From Vidua macroura (taxonomy: Eukaryota > Chordata > Aves > Passeriformes > Viduidae), in the NCBI RefSeq assembly GCF_024509145.1, contig NC_071611.1, forward strand, positions 57,243,851 to 57,307,850: a stretch of 64,000 bases of DNA, read 5' to 3'. Position numbers and translations under genes: made by a program. Of this stretch, positions 1 to 12,736 are shown one piece after another; position 1 is the first letter of the stretch, and every line of letters begins with the position of its first letter. The notes below the pieces were generated by a model. It was given only the letters and a program-made list of their open reading frames with translations, ran no database searches and had not been told where the DNA came from.

Positions 1-697
1 GATGGCAAAGTCCATTTATATATGGGGGTGTTAAAAAATGATGCAGGGAAGAGACAAGTATTCATAACCATTTCTCTTCTGTATCTGAAACAAAATCAGC
101 TGATGTGCCACTATCACACGAGGATGACATACTGCCTTCTCATCCACTAAGGAGTATATTAATTAACAATGTTTAAAATAAACACTACAGACAGAAAGCC
201 TGGATGATTTGCTACAGTCTAATACCATTGGTTAAGATTTCTTTCTTGCTAACATTAATATCTAATAAATGTGAAAGAAAAAATCTGGATGTCGCAGACA
301 ACATGAACTCAGAAGAAACTATCAGTGAGTTTCCATTCCTAAAACACCTGTACATGCTTTTCTGAAATGAGTAATCTTCAGTGGGAGAAAATGGGAAGTG
401 TATGTCTGGTTATGGAACAGTGTATATTGTACACAGTTCTGTAGTCTGGTTCTGAAAATGGAATTAAAGAATAAGGAACAATAGAACAAAATTCCATCGG
501 AATGTGGAATGTAAAGTGCATTAATGTGAGAGCCTTTACCTCAATACATCTAGATATCAAAGAAAGCAGCATAATGAGAGAGAACAGCAACTTCCTGAGA
601 AGGAAAGGCAGAGTGCTTAACCCTCATGAGACAGACCAGAAGGTAGAACAAATGTCTGGAACCAAAAGTAAGACAAATTCAAGTAGGAAGGGGAATT
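1..697. other. AT-rich non-coding DNA, no gene seen
   Basis: AT-rich and almost CpG-free. Open frames here are 70 codons or shorter and lie on both strands, as chance would give. I see no repeat-family signature or RNA gene. The composition changes abruptly at about 698. Confidence 0.6.
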
Positions 698-1162
698 TGT
701 AGCGACAATGCATTATTTTTCTCGGCCCTGGTCAACTCCTAAGTGCCCGGCTTGGGCGCCTCTACTTCTCGGCGAAGCCGGTGTTTGTTGTGATTCCCGG
801 GCACTTCTGCTGCTGTGCACCAGGGCGGGTTGGCTGTGCTTTGCCATTGGCGCAAGGGGCAAAATAAAGAGGCGAGGGAATTGTCCAAATTTGTCCACGT
901 GGCGGCTGGAGGCTTTAATGGCCGCGGGAGCCATGATGGAGAAGCCGCAGACCTCTCCCAACTCTGTGTGGACGAAAATGGCAACGGGACAGGGGAGGAG
1001 CGGGATGATATAGGGGGTGGGGCAGGAAGGACAGGAGGCTCCCGCCCAATGGGGACAGGCGCTGTGGCGATGACCTGGACCACGGCGACCAACGGGAATG
1101 CAGCAGGGACGGACACAGGGCTCTGGGGCAAATGGGGTTGCAGGAACGGGGTGACGGGCACA
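698..1162 (+). mobile_element. Candidate LTR / ERV-derived insertion in a CpG-rich block
   Basis: Seen: composition switches from AT-rich to GC-rich at about 698, and I count about 27 CpG by eye in 720-1162, whereas neighbouring kilobases have very few. The segment opens with TGTAGCGAC and closes with GGGCACA, giving TGT...ACA ends. It is flanked on each side by GAATT (693-697 and 1163-1167), which would fit a 5-bp target-site duplication. An AATAAA lies at 863-868 and is followed by a T/G-rich stretch, as in the R region of an LTR read on the + strand. Against this: GC-rich DNA continues past 1162 to about 1290, so the right edge may be wrong, and AATAAA lies unusually early for a 465-bp LTR. 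ORFs on both strands (739-1287 minus, 815-1303 plus) show no domain I recognise and are probably by-products of low A+T. The alternative is a CpG-island promoter. Retained CpGs suggest a young insertion or an unmethylated island. No retroviral protein is visible. Confidence 0.4.
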
Positions 1163-1290
1163 GAATTCTCAGGAGTGGATGGGGGAGTTGTTACAAGACT
1201 GGCGTGGGCTAGCTCCAATAGTAAGAAGCCCAGAGCTGACCACTGCGGGGGGTGCACGGGGGTACACAGAACTCGGCTAGGTAACACAGA
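1163..1290. other. GC-rich continuation right of the candidate LTR
   Basis: G-rich DNA with several CpGs continues beyond the proposed LTR end and fades by about 1290. It could be internal ERV sequence if the true element is longer, or part of the same CpG island. No primer-binding site or coding motif was recognised. Confidence 0.35.
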
Positions 1291-4200
1291 TCAGAACCCC
1301 TAATCTGAACCCAAACCCAGGATGCAACAATTTATGTCTTCTTTGAGGGAGGGGGATGGATCACTTGGAGAAGCTGTCAAAGGAAGTGTTGTTTCTTTTA
1401 TAATACTCCCTATCCTGCTGTTCTTGGCTCTAGATTGAAAGACTGTTTAGAAGATATGCTTTAGCTGGACATTGTTTAGACTTTAACATCCCTGATTTTA
1501 GACTTACAAGGTCAGCTAGGTAAAATGTAATGGTCTTTCATTCAAAGGGGATGTGCTGTATATTGAAACAATCTTTATCTGCATTGATATCCAAAACAGA
1601 AAGAGTACCTCATGTTGTTAACTCCTCTGCTCCTATGAAAATAATAGAGGATGATACATCAATACCTCAAAAATTAGGAGAATTTGGTGTAGTAGTTACT
1701 TGAGGCTCTCATAGAATGTAGTCCTCTTTCATCATTACTTAGTATTGTTTGAAATCTTGTGTGGAGTCAGGAGCACACAGGCTAAAAGCCAGCCTGAGGG
1801 CCAAGCTATAAAATGTATATATTAATCTCTGAGCACTGCTGTCTATTCCTTCTGCCTGACTGTAGTTTAAGGTCTTGCAAATAATAAATGCTGAAATATT
1901 TTGAACTATTTCTTCTTTCTATTCTGCTTCATGTAACACAAGAACACAAAAATTTCTATAGTGGTGAATGACTCATACTTTACCCAGAGTTAACTTAATC
2001 AGCAGTGACTAAAAAATGAAGATGCTGCACATTGGTTTCAGTAAAAGCAGAGATTTCAAAATTACCTTCCCATTTCCTGTTAAAAAGGGAGTAAAGAAAA
2101 TTGCTCTTCTACTTTTGTCTAAAATGGTCAAACGCTAAACAAGAATTTGCATTTTTTTATATTTGTTATATTGAAATGTAAGAAAAAGCAGTTGCAATTT
2201 TCCTGAGTTATCTCATTTATTCCTATGCTAGCTATAACTTATTCATTATTACCAATGGTAGGCAAAAAAATTAAATACTCCTGTAAATTTTAAGTCATTA
2301 GAAATTCAAGGTTCAGAGGGTCAATAATAGAATCTTACATGTTTGGCAGACATAAACATAGCTAATCGGTTAATGCAATTTTCTTCATTGTTAACAATAA
2401 TCTGTCTTATTGCAATCCTACTGTTTTGCAAATACCTTTTCCAAATCACTTCAAGAATGAAAGTAATTATTTTTTTAAGCTATAGAAGGTGTATGTTAAA
2501 AATGCACAGGAAATAATGGGGGGGCACAGTACCAGTTTAAGTACAGACTTTTTTGGAGTTGATTTTTTTTAACTTGCTCACTTGGCATGTTAAGACCAGT
2601 TTAGCATATGTGTTGAGTGGCATTGTTGTCAAGACGTACTATATTAATGGTGTTCATTATGTCAGTATTTAGTATGGTAGGTACCCTTCAGAGTGTCTAA
2701 AATGTGTGCTTGTCCAGTTGAAATGGTGGAAACCAAAAGAGAGCAATGGGATTTGGACAGCTGGAAAGCAAATGACCAAGGTAACGTGAGCAGGGCTTCA
2801 CAGTGGTTAGTGTCTTGATAATTCTTTTATCTTTTTATTGAATTACTGTAAATCTTGGGGAAGGTTTAGAATTTTGTAGACGAAGAGTTGATTCATTGTG
2901 ACTGAGGTGCTAGTGAGAAAGAAGGCATACATAATTCTCTTTCTAAATGGAATCCTCACTTGTTTAATCACAGATTCACCAAGAACAAGAAAAGGAGAAG
3001 CAGGAATGACCTCTGAACACCACTGTGCTCAGAGAGCAGATTTCTTACTCTTTGGTAACTGGTTTGTACCACTGGCTTTCAATTTTAGGGTGTTTTCCAT
3101 GCATTTCTTTTGCATCACTGTTATGAACTGGCCCCATTTTTATCCTGGGGACTGTTACTCCATAGATGTTGAATGGGAACTACTGATCTTATGTCTATTG
3201 TCTTGAGTCACTGTGTAATACATTACTTGCAACAGAATTCACAGGGCAATGCTTTCACTAATAAATAGCTAATTGCCTGCAATGCAGTTGGAAACTTGTT
3301 TAAATTCGAACAAAAAAAAATTGTATGTTCTCAGAGGAAAAAACTTCCTGAGAGGAAGCCACTTGGAGGCTCTTTAGATATGTAGGGAGATATTGCTCCA
3401 GTAACCCTATGGAGGCTTGAACCCAAATTATGGTGCATTCAGAGATGCAAAGACTTGCTAAATAAATCAGAGGCTGGATTTATCTGCTCAGTCTTGGAAT
3501 TCATAATTTTACACTTCTTCCAATATCCATTTCCAGTCTCTGGAATGATTGATTTGTCTTTGTTCTGGTCCCAACAGGGTTTTTCATGAAGGAAGCATAT
3601 TTCACAATAGTAAACACAGCATCAGGCATATATAAATTGAAGCACCTGCCTCTGCAGAACATGAGAGATCTCCCATCACTACTATAGGATAAAAAGAAAA
3701 CAATCAGCCCAAATAAAAAGTTAATGTTACAAGTCCCCATAAAAATGAGCATTCCTATTCTAGAATGACTGCTATGTCCCACCATACACTAATAAGGACA
3801 ACATAAGTAAAATGGTAGCATGTACATTAGATGCCCCTTGTAGGAGAAAATCTAGTCGGAATATTGAATATTTTTTTTAACAGTATCAAGCCAACAGCTG
3901 GTTGCAATCATAATGATGGCTTTTTGTATTGTAGAGCTGTGACTCACCAAAGCAGCCCATGGCTCGCTGACATTTTGGGCACTTCGTTTTTTCAGAGGCC
4001 CTGTTTTTTTTGAGTAGTTCAAAGCAGAATTCTGCATTCAGGCTGTAACTTCTGGTTTAGGGAGTTACAAATGGAAAGCTGTGTGTTGAATATGAAAGCA
4101 ATAAAACATCTCCTTTCTTTTTCTCATCTTTCTTGTAATCTCTATATGAATATTTTTAAATTCCTCTTTTTGATTGAAGAGAGTTTGTGCTAAGGAGGTG

Positions 4201-6545
4201 TGGAGTGATTCCTCCTATCATTGCGTCTAGTTCAAACCAAACACTCAAAGAACTTCGAAAAAAAATTAGTTTAAGATTGATGTCCTGTTACTGTTAATAC
4301 ATGGTAGTAGGTATGAAAAGTCAGGAAAATGGGTGAAATGCATGGCTCTTTCAAAGGCTCCAGGGTAGGAGGTGATCAAATGCATTGTGCAGCCAAGTGG
4401 TGCAATGGCATGAGAAGGGGGGAAGCTGCTTGTAGAAGAATGAGAGGAGTCATAGGCAACACCATCCATTGCTGCAGTTAGTGATGTGTGTCTGTTAAAT
4501 TGGTGCTTCCTTTAGGTGTGTCCTCAGACCTCCATGATACAGAGCAGTACACAATGGCAAGTGACACAAAGAATGTTTAGGCTGCATCCTTTTCCAGACC
4601 ACATCAGGAGTTGAAAAGCCGAAAATGCATAAGCTGCAGGGAGGACTTCAAATGGCTGCTTTAATTAAGATAAGACCATGTACAAAGAGTATGTAGCTTT
4701 GTTTTGTTTTGTGCAGGAGCCATACGTCCCTCTCTGCAGAGTCCAGACAGGCTGTGCAGTGAGGTTGGCTAAGGGAAGGAAAGAAACCTCTTGCAGGAAA
4801 CACTGCAATAGAGATATGGCTATTTCAGCCTTTGCCATGGGGACCTAGATTACGTTTTTCACAGATGATTGACATCTGCTCTCTGTGCTTGACAGAGACC
4901 TTTAAATTGCAGGGAGATCCTTGAACTCTGCTTTCAACATGAGGCTCTATAGAATGCTAAGTACTTTCTGAAATAAGGCTTCAGTTGTCTTATATTGAAC
5001 ATTCACACAAAATGGTACATTTTGACCTTGTTATTTCAGTAAAAGGAGAAATGCAGCACCAGTCACCTCACAGTACTGGGATGTTTGAGAGATGTGCTGA
5101 ATCCTGTTCGAAATACTGTGCTGAAAACTATTTGACACCCTAAAAGACAATAAATGCACATATGTTGAACTGTGTTTTGTTGTAAATTTGTACCTGTTAT
5201 GTAGAGCATCTATGGCTGCATTTGAGCATTTAGGATGCCCACACAAAATCATCTAAAAGTAATGCATTCTTTCAAAACACTTATTTTATAAACAGATAGG
5301 TCAGGACTTTGCTGAAAAGATTTTACTCTTAATAGACTATAAAATCCGCTATTCTCATATAGACTGCTAACTCTTCTAATTGCCTTGTTTAAATCAAGCA
5401 TTGTTTTGCAACTAGAATTTTTTTTTTGAATTGGGGAGATTCATAGAGGTGGTATTAACAAGGACTAGTTCAACTAGAAATATACAATAAAGCTTAATTA
5501 ATGTGTAAAGATCACAGAGAAAATCACTCCTTTTAACTGCTGTATCATTAAGATTAGAGGCTGAAAAATCATCCTTCCTGAAGGTTCTCAAGATAAAAAT
5601 AAATCTGTGAGCTTTACATCTTTCATTTTTCATTTTTATTTCCATTCAGTTTTACTGATTGAGCACAAACTGTAGGAACCCCAAGTGTGTGCATACAAAT
5701 GAAAAAATAAAGTACCTTTTTTTATAAGCCTCAGAAGCTTCAGAGGGACTGTATTACTTTCACTCAGCAAAAATGACTTAAAAAAAAAGAAGATAAAACC
5801 AAATTTGATAGCTGCTGAAAGAGGGAATAATCCAGATACAGACATTATGGCACAACATGCCATGCAGTTTCAATCTGCTACACTTCAGTAGCACATCAGT
5901 CACAATAAACCTGTTGTGAAAGGTTTTCTCCTATTTTTATAATTTCTAGGAGACCCCTGGAGGCATTGGGAAATATGTATATTTTTGTGTGAGGGAGCGT
6001 GAACAAACTGCCTTTACAATAATCTGAACAGTTGTTGATTGATTATTCTTATATGCATCCTAAAATGGAGATTTCCCAGCTGTGCTTGATGAGACTTATC
6101 ATCTCATCTAACACCTATAGCTCCTGAAAGACTGTTCCAAATCTCATCAGACTGGAAACATGAGATGGGTGGACTGGGCAACGCAAGTGCACACTCCACA
6201 GAGCCCTCATTCAGGCATTGTGTGTCAGCATTTGCCAGCAGACAGCATTTGGAGTCAAGTTAGAGACAGACAATGACAGATTTAGCATCTTGTTCCAGTT
6301 GTAAAGGCAGCCCAGTGAACATGCACAGACATGTAGTATGAGGAGCATGCTGAGGATGCCAGTGCCTCCCTGCTATAAACAGCACCTGTGCTGCCAAATG
6401 GTGGTGCCACTCCATAGCCAGCTCCTTCCACGCTGCTTCCAATTTATGAAGCAATTTCCCAGGACCTAATCCCTCTTTCTCTGGGGGTGATTGGGTGGGA
6501 GAATTAAAAATTAGGATGCTAGTTCCTCATTTCATGTGAGCAATT
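1291..6545. other. Non-coding AT-rich interval, no gene seen
   Basis: Only short ORFs (102 codons or fewer) with no recognisable product. A few slightly GC-richer islands occur (about 4480-4920 and 6090-6460) without repeat-family or splice-bounded exon structure that I can support. Short A and T runs occur (for example 5420 and 5780). CpG is scarce throughout. Confidence 0.55.
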
Positions 6546-6575
6546 TGCTTGACCACATGATGGTGTGATCAAGCA
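6546..6575. repeat. Interrupted inverted repeat (hairpin)
   Basis: TGCTTGA (6546-6552) pairs with TCAAGCA (6569-6575). After one C/A mismatch, CACA (6554-6557) pairs with TGTG (6564-6567), leaving a 6-nt loop. It is an 11-pair imperfect hairpin with no gene context. Stems like this are expected occasionally by chance. Confidence 0.4.
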
Positions 6576-9500
6576 GGGTCTCTGCTCAGTAAATAAAAGC
6601 CATTTCATTTAAGCAGTGGGATGAACAGCACACTCTGTTGTATGGATCAGCCTCCAGAGTCTGGCTTACCTAGACATTCAGGATAAAGGTTTCTCTAGCT
6701 TTATTTCTCTGCTGTTCTGAATTGCCTTCAGTCAAATCTTGGCAGTGATATAGGACTGAGAAGTTGTTCACACCCCTCCAGTGCAAAGACCCACATTTTT
6801 CTCATGTCACATTTTTTTGAGATAAAGTCAAACTCTCTTGGAAACATCAGATTCTTTTCTCCTCATTTTCCAAAACTCGCTTCTTCTTAATATCCTGCAT
6901 AAAGCTTAGGTTAATTTCCATGGCTTGCCATTATGTGAGATGTTCTGCTATTTTATTTATCCTTAGAGGTAATGAACAGGACATGGCAGTGAGATTTTCT
7001 TCCATCTCCTACCCAAGCTGCTGTGGGACAAAATGCCCATAAGAAAAAGAAGCCCACCAAAATTGCCCTTATGCCTGCTGAAGCTGTTGATACAGCTTGC
7101 CCAAGGCACTGTAAGTACTGCCTTCCCCGGTTGAAGTGTAACTATGAATTTCAAATTGGCCTTTGCATGTGGATTTACTGTGCACTAGCAATCTATTAAG
7201 ACTTCAAATCCACATATAGGCCTCCAGCAGTGAGTTAACCAAGCCCCCAAGCCTCCAATCACTTATAAATACACCTCTGCTTCAAGAAAACTGTAAGGAG
7301 AAATACCCTATGCTAAATGTGGTGTATGTGTTTTGTACTTTGCTGTCTCATAGTGGTATTAAGGGAAAAGTAAGTGGGAAACTGGGTTAGAAAATGCCAA
7401 AGTGGTAGTTGCCTGGGGAACTTGAATTCAGCTCTTTTTGCAGTGCACTCACGTCAGTCTCTGAGCACACTAATAGATATGGTTTTTTTTTTCAAAAATT
7501 ATTTTTTTTCAGCATGGAAAAAAGCAATTAGTATTTTACTGCTATTTTTTACTCAGAAAATATGACTAGTTATTCTGTAGCTGAAATTAAATTTTAGAAA
7601 TTACATAGGAAACTTCATCCTTAGCATATCTAGACAAAGTGTTAAGAAACAGGGAGAGCCCTACAAGAAGAAGTCCTGGGTTACCTTAATGAATGAGAAT
7701 CCTGTGAAATATTTTACTAATAATGTTGAGAAAATTACAGAAATGTTTAGATTTTATCTGCATTTTTTTCTTTAGAACCTCATCTATTGATTTTATTCTT
7801 GATCATAATATAGAAAAAAAAAAGGTTAGTATTGAAAAATAAAGGATTGGTATTTCATGGCTTAAAAGAAAATCTGGAAACTGTTACCATGTCTGAAAAC
7901 TGTTACCACAATGTTATCTGAAGTTCTACAGTACTGTCCTGATGCATGAAGGAAGGTGTGCCTGGAGTGTCTGCTGAGCTCAGTAGTAACTTCATGTGCA
8001 GGAAGGCTACTCTTTACAATGTCAACCCAGCCAGCTGCTCTAGTCCAGGCACTTCTCCTGCAGCAATGCAACTCTAGGGGCAAAATCTAACTATTGATTA
8101 TGTAATAGTGGCCACTATGGCCTGCAACAAGGTTTTTGTGGGAATTGTACTCGTGCAGTTTGGCCTTTATTTTTGGTGCCTTTTCTTGTCTTTACACCCT
8201 GAATGCCAGCTCTTTTTGCCTCTCAGATCTCCCAGATAGTCTGGTCAGTATGGTCCAGAGCCCATTCATTTCTTTGGGTTCAAGGCAGTGCCCCAGACAA
8301 GCAGAAGAAAACAAAAATCAATCGGCACCTAAACCAGATGCATTTTTCCTGTGAATAAATGATCAGCAAAATTACTATATCTTACTTTATATTAAATTTA
8401 TCTGTGCAGACATGTATTTGTGTTAATGAGCTTCATTAGATTGGTAAAATAAACAGGATTTCATTGACATTAAAGGACATAGAATTATTCTGAGATTACC
8501 CTGTCCTTCCTGCCTAGCTTTGTGCAAGCCATAAGATAACAACCAACAACCTTTGCCAACAAACAACAAACTCATGTTGGCTTTCGTTATTTTCCCCCTC
8601 TACTAATCTTTCCACAAGGTCTGTAGAGCCCCACTATTCTACTTTTATCACCAAGCACAAATAGCTGTGGAGAAGTGTGCATCTTTCCCAGAACAGTCTC
8701 ACAGGGAGATTGTGTGGGTAGGTGAAATATTTTTTTTAGATATTTTCTGATGGTTGTGTTCTGCCAACTGGCTCATCTCTAAAACTATTTTCAACATATT
8801 TTTCAATCCAAGGCTCATTATTTTTAATTGTCAGAAAAGGTCATGTGTGTTGCGTGATGGGACCATATTTACTATTATGAGAGAGCCACTCTTATAATAC
8901 AAGTCACATTAAGGTACTTGTTTGAAACATTTTTCCAAAAAGAAAATGAAAGACATTTTATGGCAAGTGGTACCTCTGAAAACCCAGAACACATCTGTGA
9001 TGAGCTGTTCCCAGTTGCCGTTCCAAATAGATGAGGTCCCTGTTTATGGCATTTCCTGTTCAAACACCTAGTGTTTTTAAGAGGTTTTTGGGTTTTTGAC
9101 CCAGAGACCACAAGGAGTTTCTCTCTCAGAGAAAGCTGTCACCCAGGTTGTTCTGCACAAATGAAAAGTAAAGGGAGACAACTTTTGCCTGTATGGCATA
9201 AAGCCAAGTGTACCAAAATATGGTACTGTGATCCTTGGGTGAGTCACAGAATTGCTCCTGCCCTGTCTCTGAAACTCTCTTGTAGACCTTGAAAGAAATT
9301 TCTTTATAAATCCTTACCTACTCCTTTGCCTTTACCACTCACAATATTCTTCCTGAAGCAGTTTAATGTTTAAAAAAACCTGTGAGTACTTCTTTATGGG
9401 AGACCATTTCACAGATGCAGATGTGCAGTGTTCCTTGTGTGGCATCTGAATGCTCTTAACTAACTAGAATCACGTTTTAATGCATTATCTAACAGGCAGC

Positions 9501-11155
9501 AAACAGCATTTGCTCCCACGAGGCTGTTAAATTCAGCCAGCTTGTGTGTAATGAGCAAGGTGGCCATTAGCTTAGGATTCTGCTTATTGCTCTGGTCTGA
9601 TGAATACAAACTGCCTGTGGTCCTCAAGAACATTACACGTATTTGGGAATTGAACATTGTTTACATAAAGAACCGTTGTAAAACCTAAAGATGACAATAT
9701 ATAAAGTCAGGCTTTTTTTACCAGTCAGGCCAGCTAGCTGGGGAAGTGTGTGGGAAGAAATAAAATGAAGAAAAGGATAGGGCAAGCGGGAGCAAAACCA
9801 ATACTTCCTTTGTGCAGATGGTTTTTATGAGTATTGCTGTCCAAACTTGGTCTTTGTTCAGCTCTTTATTGCTTTTATAGTCATGAAAGACAAAACTAGA
9901 TCTTGAAACAAGAAGACATCCTATTTTAGAATGTTTCATAAGACTAGATTTATGTGCAATTTTTTCAAACTATCTGAAACGTATTCTTACAGAGAAATAA
10001 ATATCTAACTTGTGCTCTCTAATTCATGGACTTGCTGAGCTGTTTTCATTAACTGCATAGCCAGTCATTGGCCCAAGCTATGCAGCAAAATCATTAAACT
10101 TACCTAGGTCATATGGTTGATTGCACTCATCCTTTTCTGTGAGCAAACCAGTATTATATGCAAAGGGAGGCAGAAATTAACTGGACAAGAAAAACAATTT
10201 CACACTTTGCTTAATAAACACATATAAAAAAGAGTCCATTAGTTCATATATTTTACAAACCAGAAGACCATGCTCTTATTTTGAAGGTTTTGGTGTCAAG
10301 ATCACTTCCAGCATTCAAAGTGACTTTCTGAGCCATGAACTGCTGCAGAGCAGCCTCATATCATCCTTGTAGCAGAAGGTGCCCTTTATTTATGCAGGCT
10401 GCAGACTGCCTGACTTTTGGATGCTGCCCATTAGAGAGAGAAATTTTCACCATTGTTTTCAAGACTTAACAATAAAATATAGTGTGGACATGAAGAAGTT
10501 GATTAGTAAGTCTTGGATTTGCTTTTCTTTACCTGAGGCCAAATCACAGACCTCTTAAGACAGATGTGTGTGTGTACATGCAGAGAAGAAACTGAATCCC
10601 TCACTTGTTGCTGTTCTGTTCTTTTTGATTCTGTCAATGATTTTTATGAGGAAGCAAAAGCTAAAAGTGATTTGAAGTGGATAAAGTTTCACTGTTTGGA
10701 CTCAAGACAACTGTGAAGAGTTTATAAGTCTGTCTTGTCTTTATGAGTATATTAAAGCCAAGAATTCCTAGCTAGCAGACTTCCAGGTACATTTTGTCCT
10801 GACCCTTAATCAGGTTACCTTCTTGCCAGCTTGACATGGTTTGCTATGGGCACGTTATGAAGGAAGCCTGGAGACTGCTATGTGCAGCAGTCTGCCTCCT
10901 CAGTCTGCCATGCCTGCTGGGGACTCACATTTGCAACTCATAATTATTATTTCACAAATGTCGTTTAAAATGTCATGTGTAGTAGTGAAAATAGTAATAG
11001 TGTAATAGTAAAAGTGAATTTTGGAACAAATCCAGGCATCCTGCACAGAGCAGACACATTCTAAGCAAGAAGACCTTAAAGAAAACTCTGAAGAGAACAG
11101 TCTTAATTTTTATATCCGTATAAATATATAATTTCAGTGAATGTGGTGGTGTATC
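6576..11155. other. Non-coding AT-rich interval, no gene seen
   Basis: ORFs are 78 codons or shorter, sit on both strands and lack motifs. Slightly GC-richer stretches (about 7940-8080, 10280-10420, 10800-10930) show no repeat-family ends. A short TG run occurs near 10565. No tRNA B-box-like or snRNA-like sequence was noticed. Confidence 0.55.
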
Positions 11156-11220
11156 TCTATATATATTCTTATGTGCATATATATGTGTGTATATGCTTTT
11201 TATATATGCATATATATAAA
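11156..11220. repeat. AT/TG alternating purine-pyrimidine simple repeat
   Basis: Interrupted TATA/TGTG alternation with several ATATAT cores, including a near-palindromic tract around TATATATGCATATATATA at 11200-11217. It is a degenerate microsatellite. It makes the - strand ORF at 10973-11287 rich in Tyr/Ile/His, so that ORF is not a gene. Confidence 0.75.
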
Positions 11221-11821
11221 AAAGTATAGGTCTATCTTCATGTGAACACTTGAGAAAGAACAAAGGTGGGGATATTAAATTAGGCAAAAGTGGTCAAAGA
11301 CCAAACATCTCTGTTCAGACATTGTTTGCAGTTTCACATTTTGGCTGTTTGTCATTAACCTTGCTAATTAGTTTATGCCTCAAATTTTGGATGATGCTTC
11401 AAGGATTATCATGGGAAAAACCATGAAGAAGTATAACATGGAGTTGTCAGGAACTAGATTTAGTTGATCTATGTAGTCTAAAATATTATGCAACAAAATA
11501 TTCTTATTAAGAAAGATGTGACTTGAGAGAGACTTCACACCAATGATGTTTTTATGCCTGTGCAAAATGAGAAATTTTAAATGCTAGGTTAAAGAAAAAA
11601 AATCAAGGAAAAGGAAAGAAAAAGGAACAGCTTGGTTGAATGCTTTTCCAATTTTCCTTATCTCCTCTGAGTAATTGTGGACCTATTGCTTTGATTTTAT
11701 GTACCACTTTATAAATATAAAGACCATTTCAGACATTGGCTTTGCTCCATTCCTGCAGTGCATGTCCAGCACACTTTGTGTAGGGCATTAATTTTATCCT
11801 AATGTTTCCACAGGCATTTAC

Positions 11822-11875
11822 ATTTATTAGTGTAAATTTATTAGTTTATTATTTATTATTATATTTATTAGTGTA
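11822..11875. repeat. TTA-rich tract with duplicated ATTTATTAGTGTA
   Basis: A 13-bp word ATTTATTAGTGTA occurs at 11822-11834 and again at 11863-11875. Between them is TTA/TTTATTA-rich sequence. It is a local slippage-type repeat with no functional context. Confidence 0.65.
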
Positions 11876-12710
11876 TTACATTCTAGCAAATATGTAGATC
11901 TTTTTCCACCATGGTTTTGACATCATTAATATCAACTGTGCCTGAAGAGTTACCTAGAAGTAAATTTTGGGAATTTATTTACAGTGATACTAACCCACAG
12001 AGTAACAGGAATAAGAGCAACATGTTAAGAAGGGGATGTTATCAGATATCTACAGGGTAACTTCAGATGGATGAGTGATCATCACCTATAAGATAGGAGC
12101 CCAAGAAGTGGTAAATCAGCACCTTGTCCATATTTTAGCTAAGTACTTACAGGTAGTGGAAAAACCTGTTCACATCACCCATTTCACAGTTTCTGAAATG
12201 TAAAACTAGATCCCACAGGGCAAAAAAAGGCACACTTCCTCAGTGGTATCTGAATGACTGTTGTAGAGAAATTGAATTAAATGAAGATGCATACTTTCTG
12301 TTCGTCCTGCACTAGAATGATTAAATTTCTCAGTGCTGTTGACTTAGATCTGTCAGTTTGTTTATGATGGAAGCTATGGGAACTGTCAGTAGAGACCTCA
12401 CTGATAGTGTAAATTAGCCCTGGGTATAGGTATACTGTTGTACTAGTGTTAGCATTGACATATGAACAAATGTATTCAGGTTTGGATCTTTGTGTAACTG
12501 GATGAGTTTTTTGCCTTGTGGGTTATTATGAAAAGTCTAAAAATTCCCTTATGAATAGTTTAAAGATATTTAAAACAGTCAGGAAAATGTGAGTGCTTTC
12601 ACGACTCCCCTTTAAAAAGGCATCCGTAAGACTTACAGCTCAAACAGCATCCAAGTTTTCTAATCTTGATGCTATTTATATTCATTATTAGTATAATTAG
12701 TTATATGAAT
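11876..12710. other. Non-coding AT-rich interval, no gene seen
   Basis: No ORF worth listing, no repeat-family signature and no RNA gene noticed. Composition is typical of the window. Confidence 0.55.
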
Positions 12711-12736
12711 CTGACTGAAGGTATCACTTCAGTCAG
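12711..12736. repeat. Perfect 10-bp inverted repeat, 6-nt loop
   Basis: CTGACTGAAG (12711-12720) is followed by the loop GTATCA and then its exact reverse complement CTTCAGTCAG (12727-12736). The stem has mixed base composition, so it is less likely to be a low-complexity accident. No flanking arms long enough for a microRNA precursor were evident. Confidence 0.6.

Noticed and set aside
739..1303. 162-codon + ORF and 182-codon - ORF over the GC-rich block
   Set aside because: Both strands are open over the same DNA because stops are rare in GC-rich sequence. There is no domain, codon pattern or neighbour supporting either.
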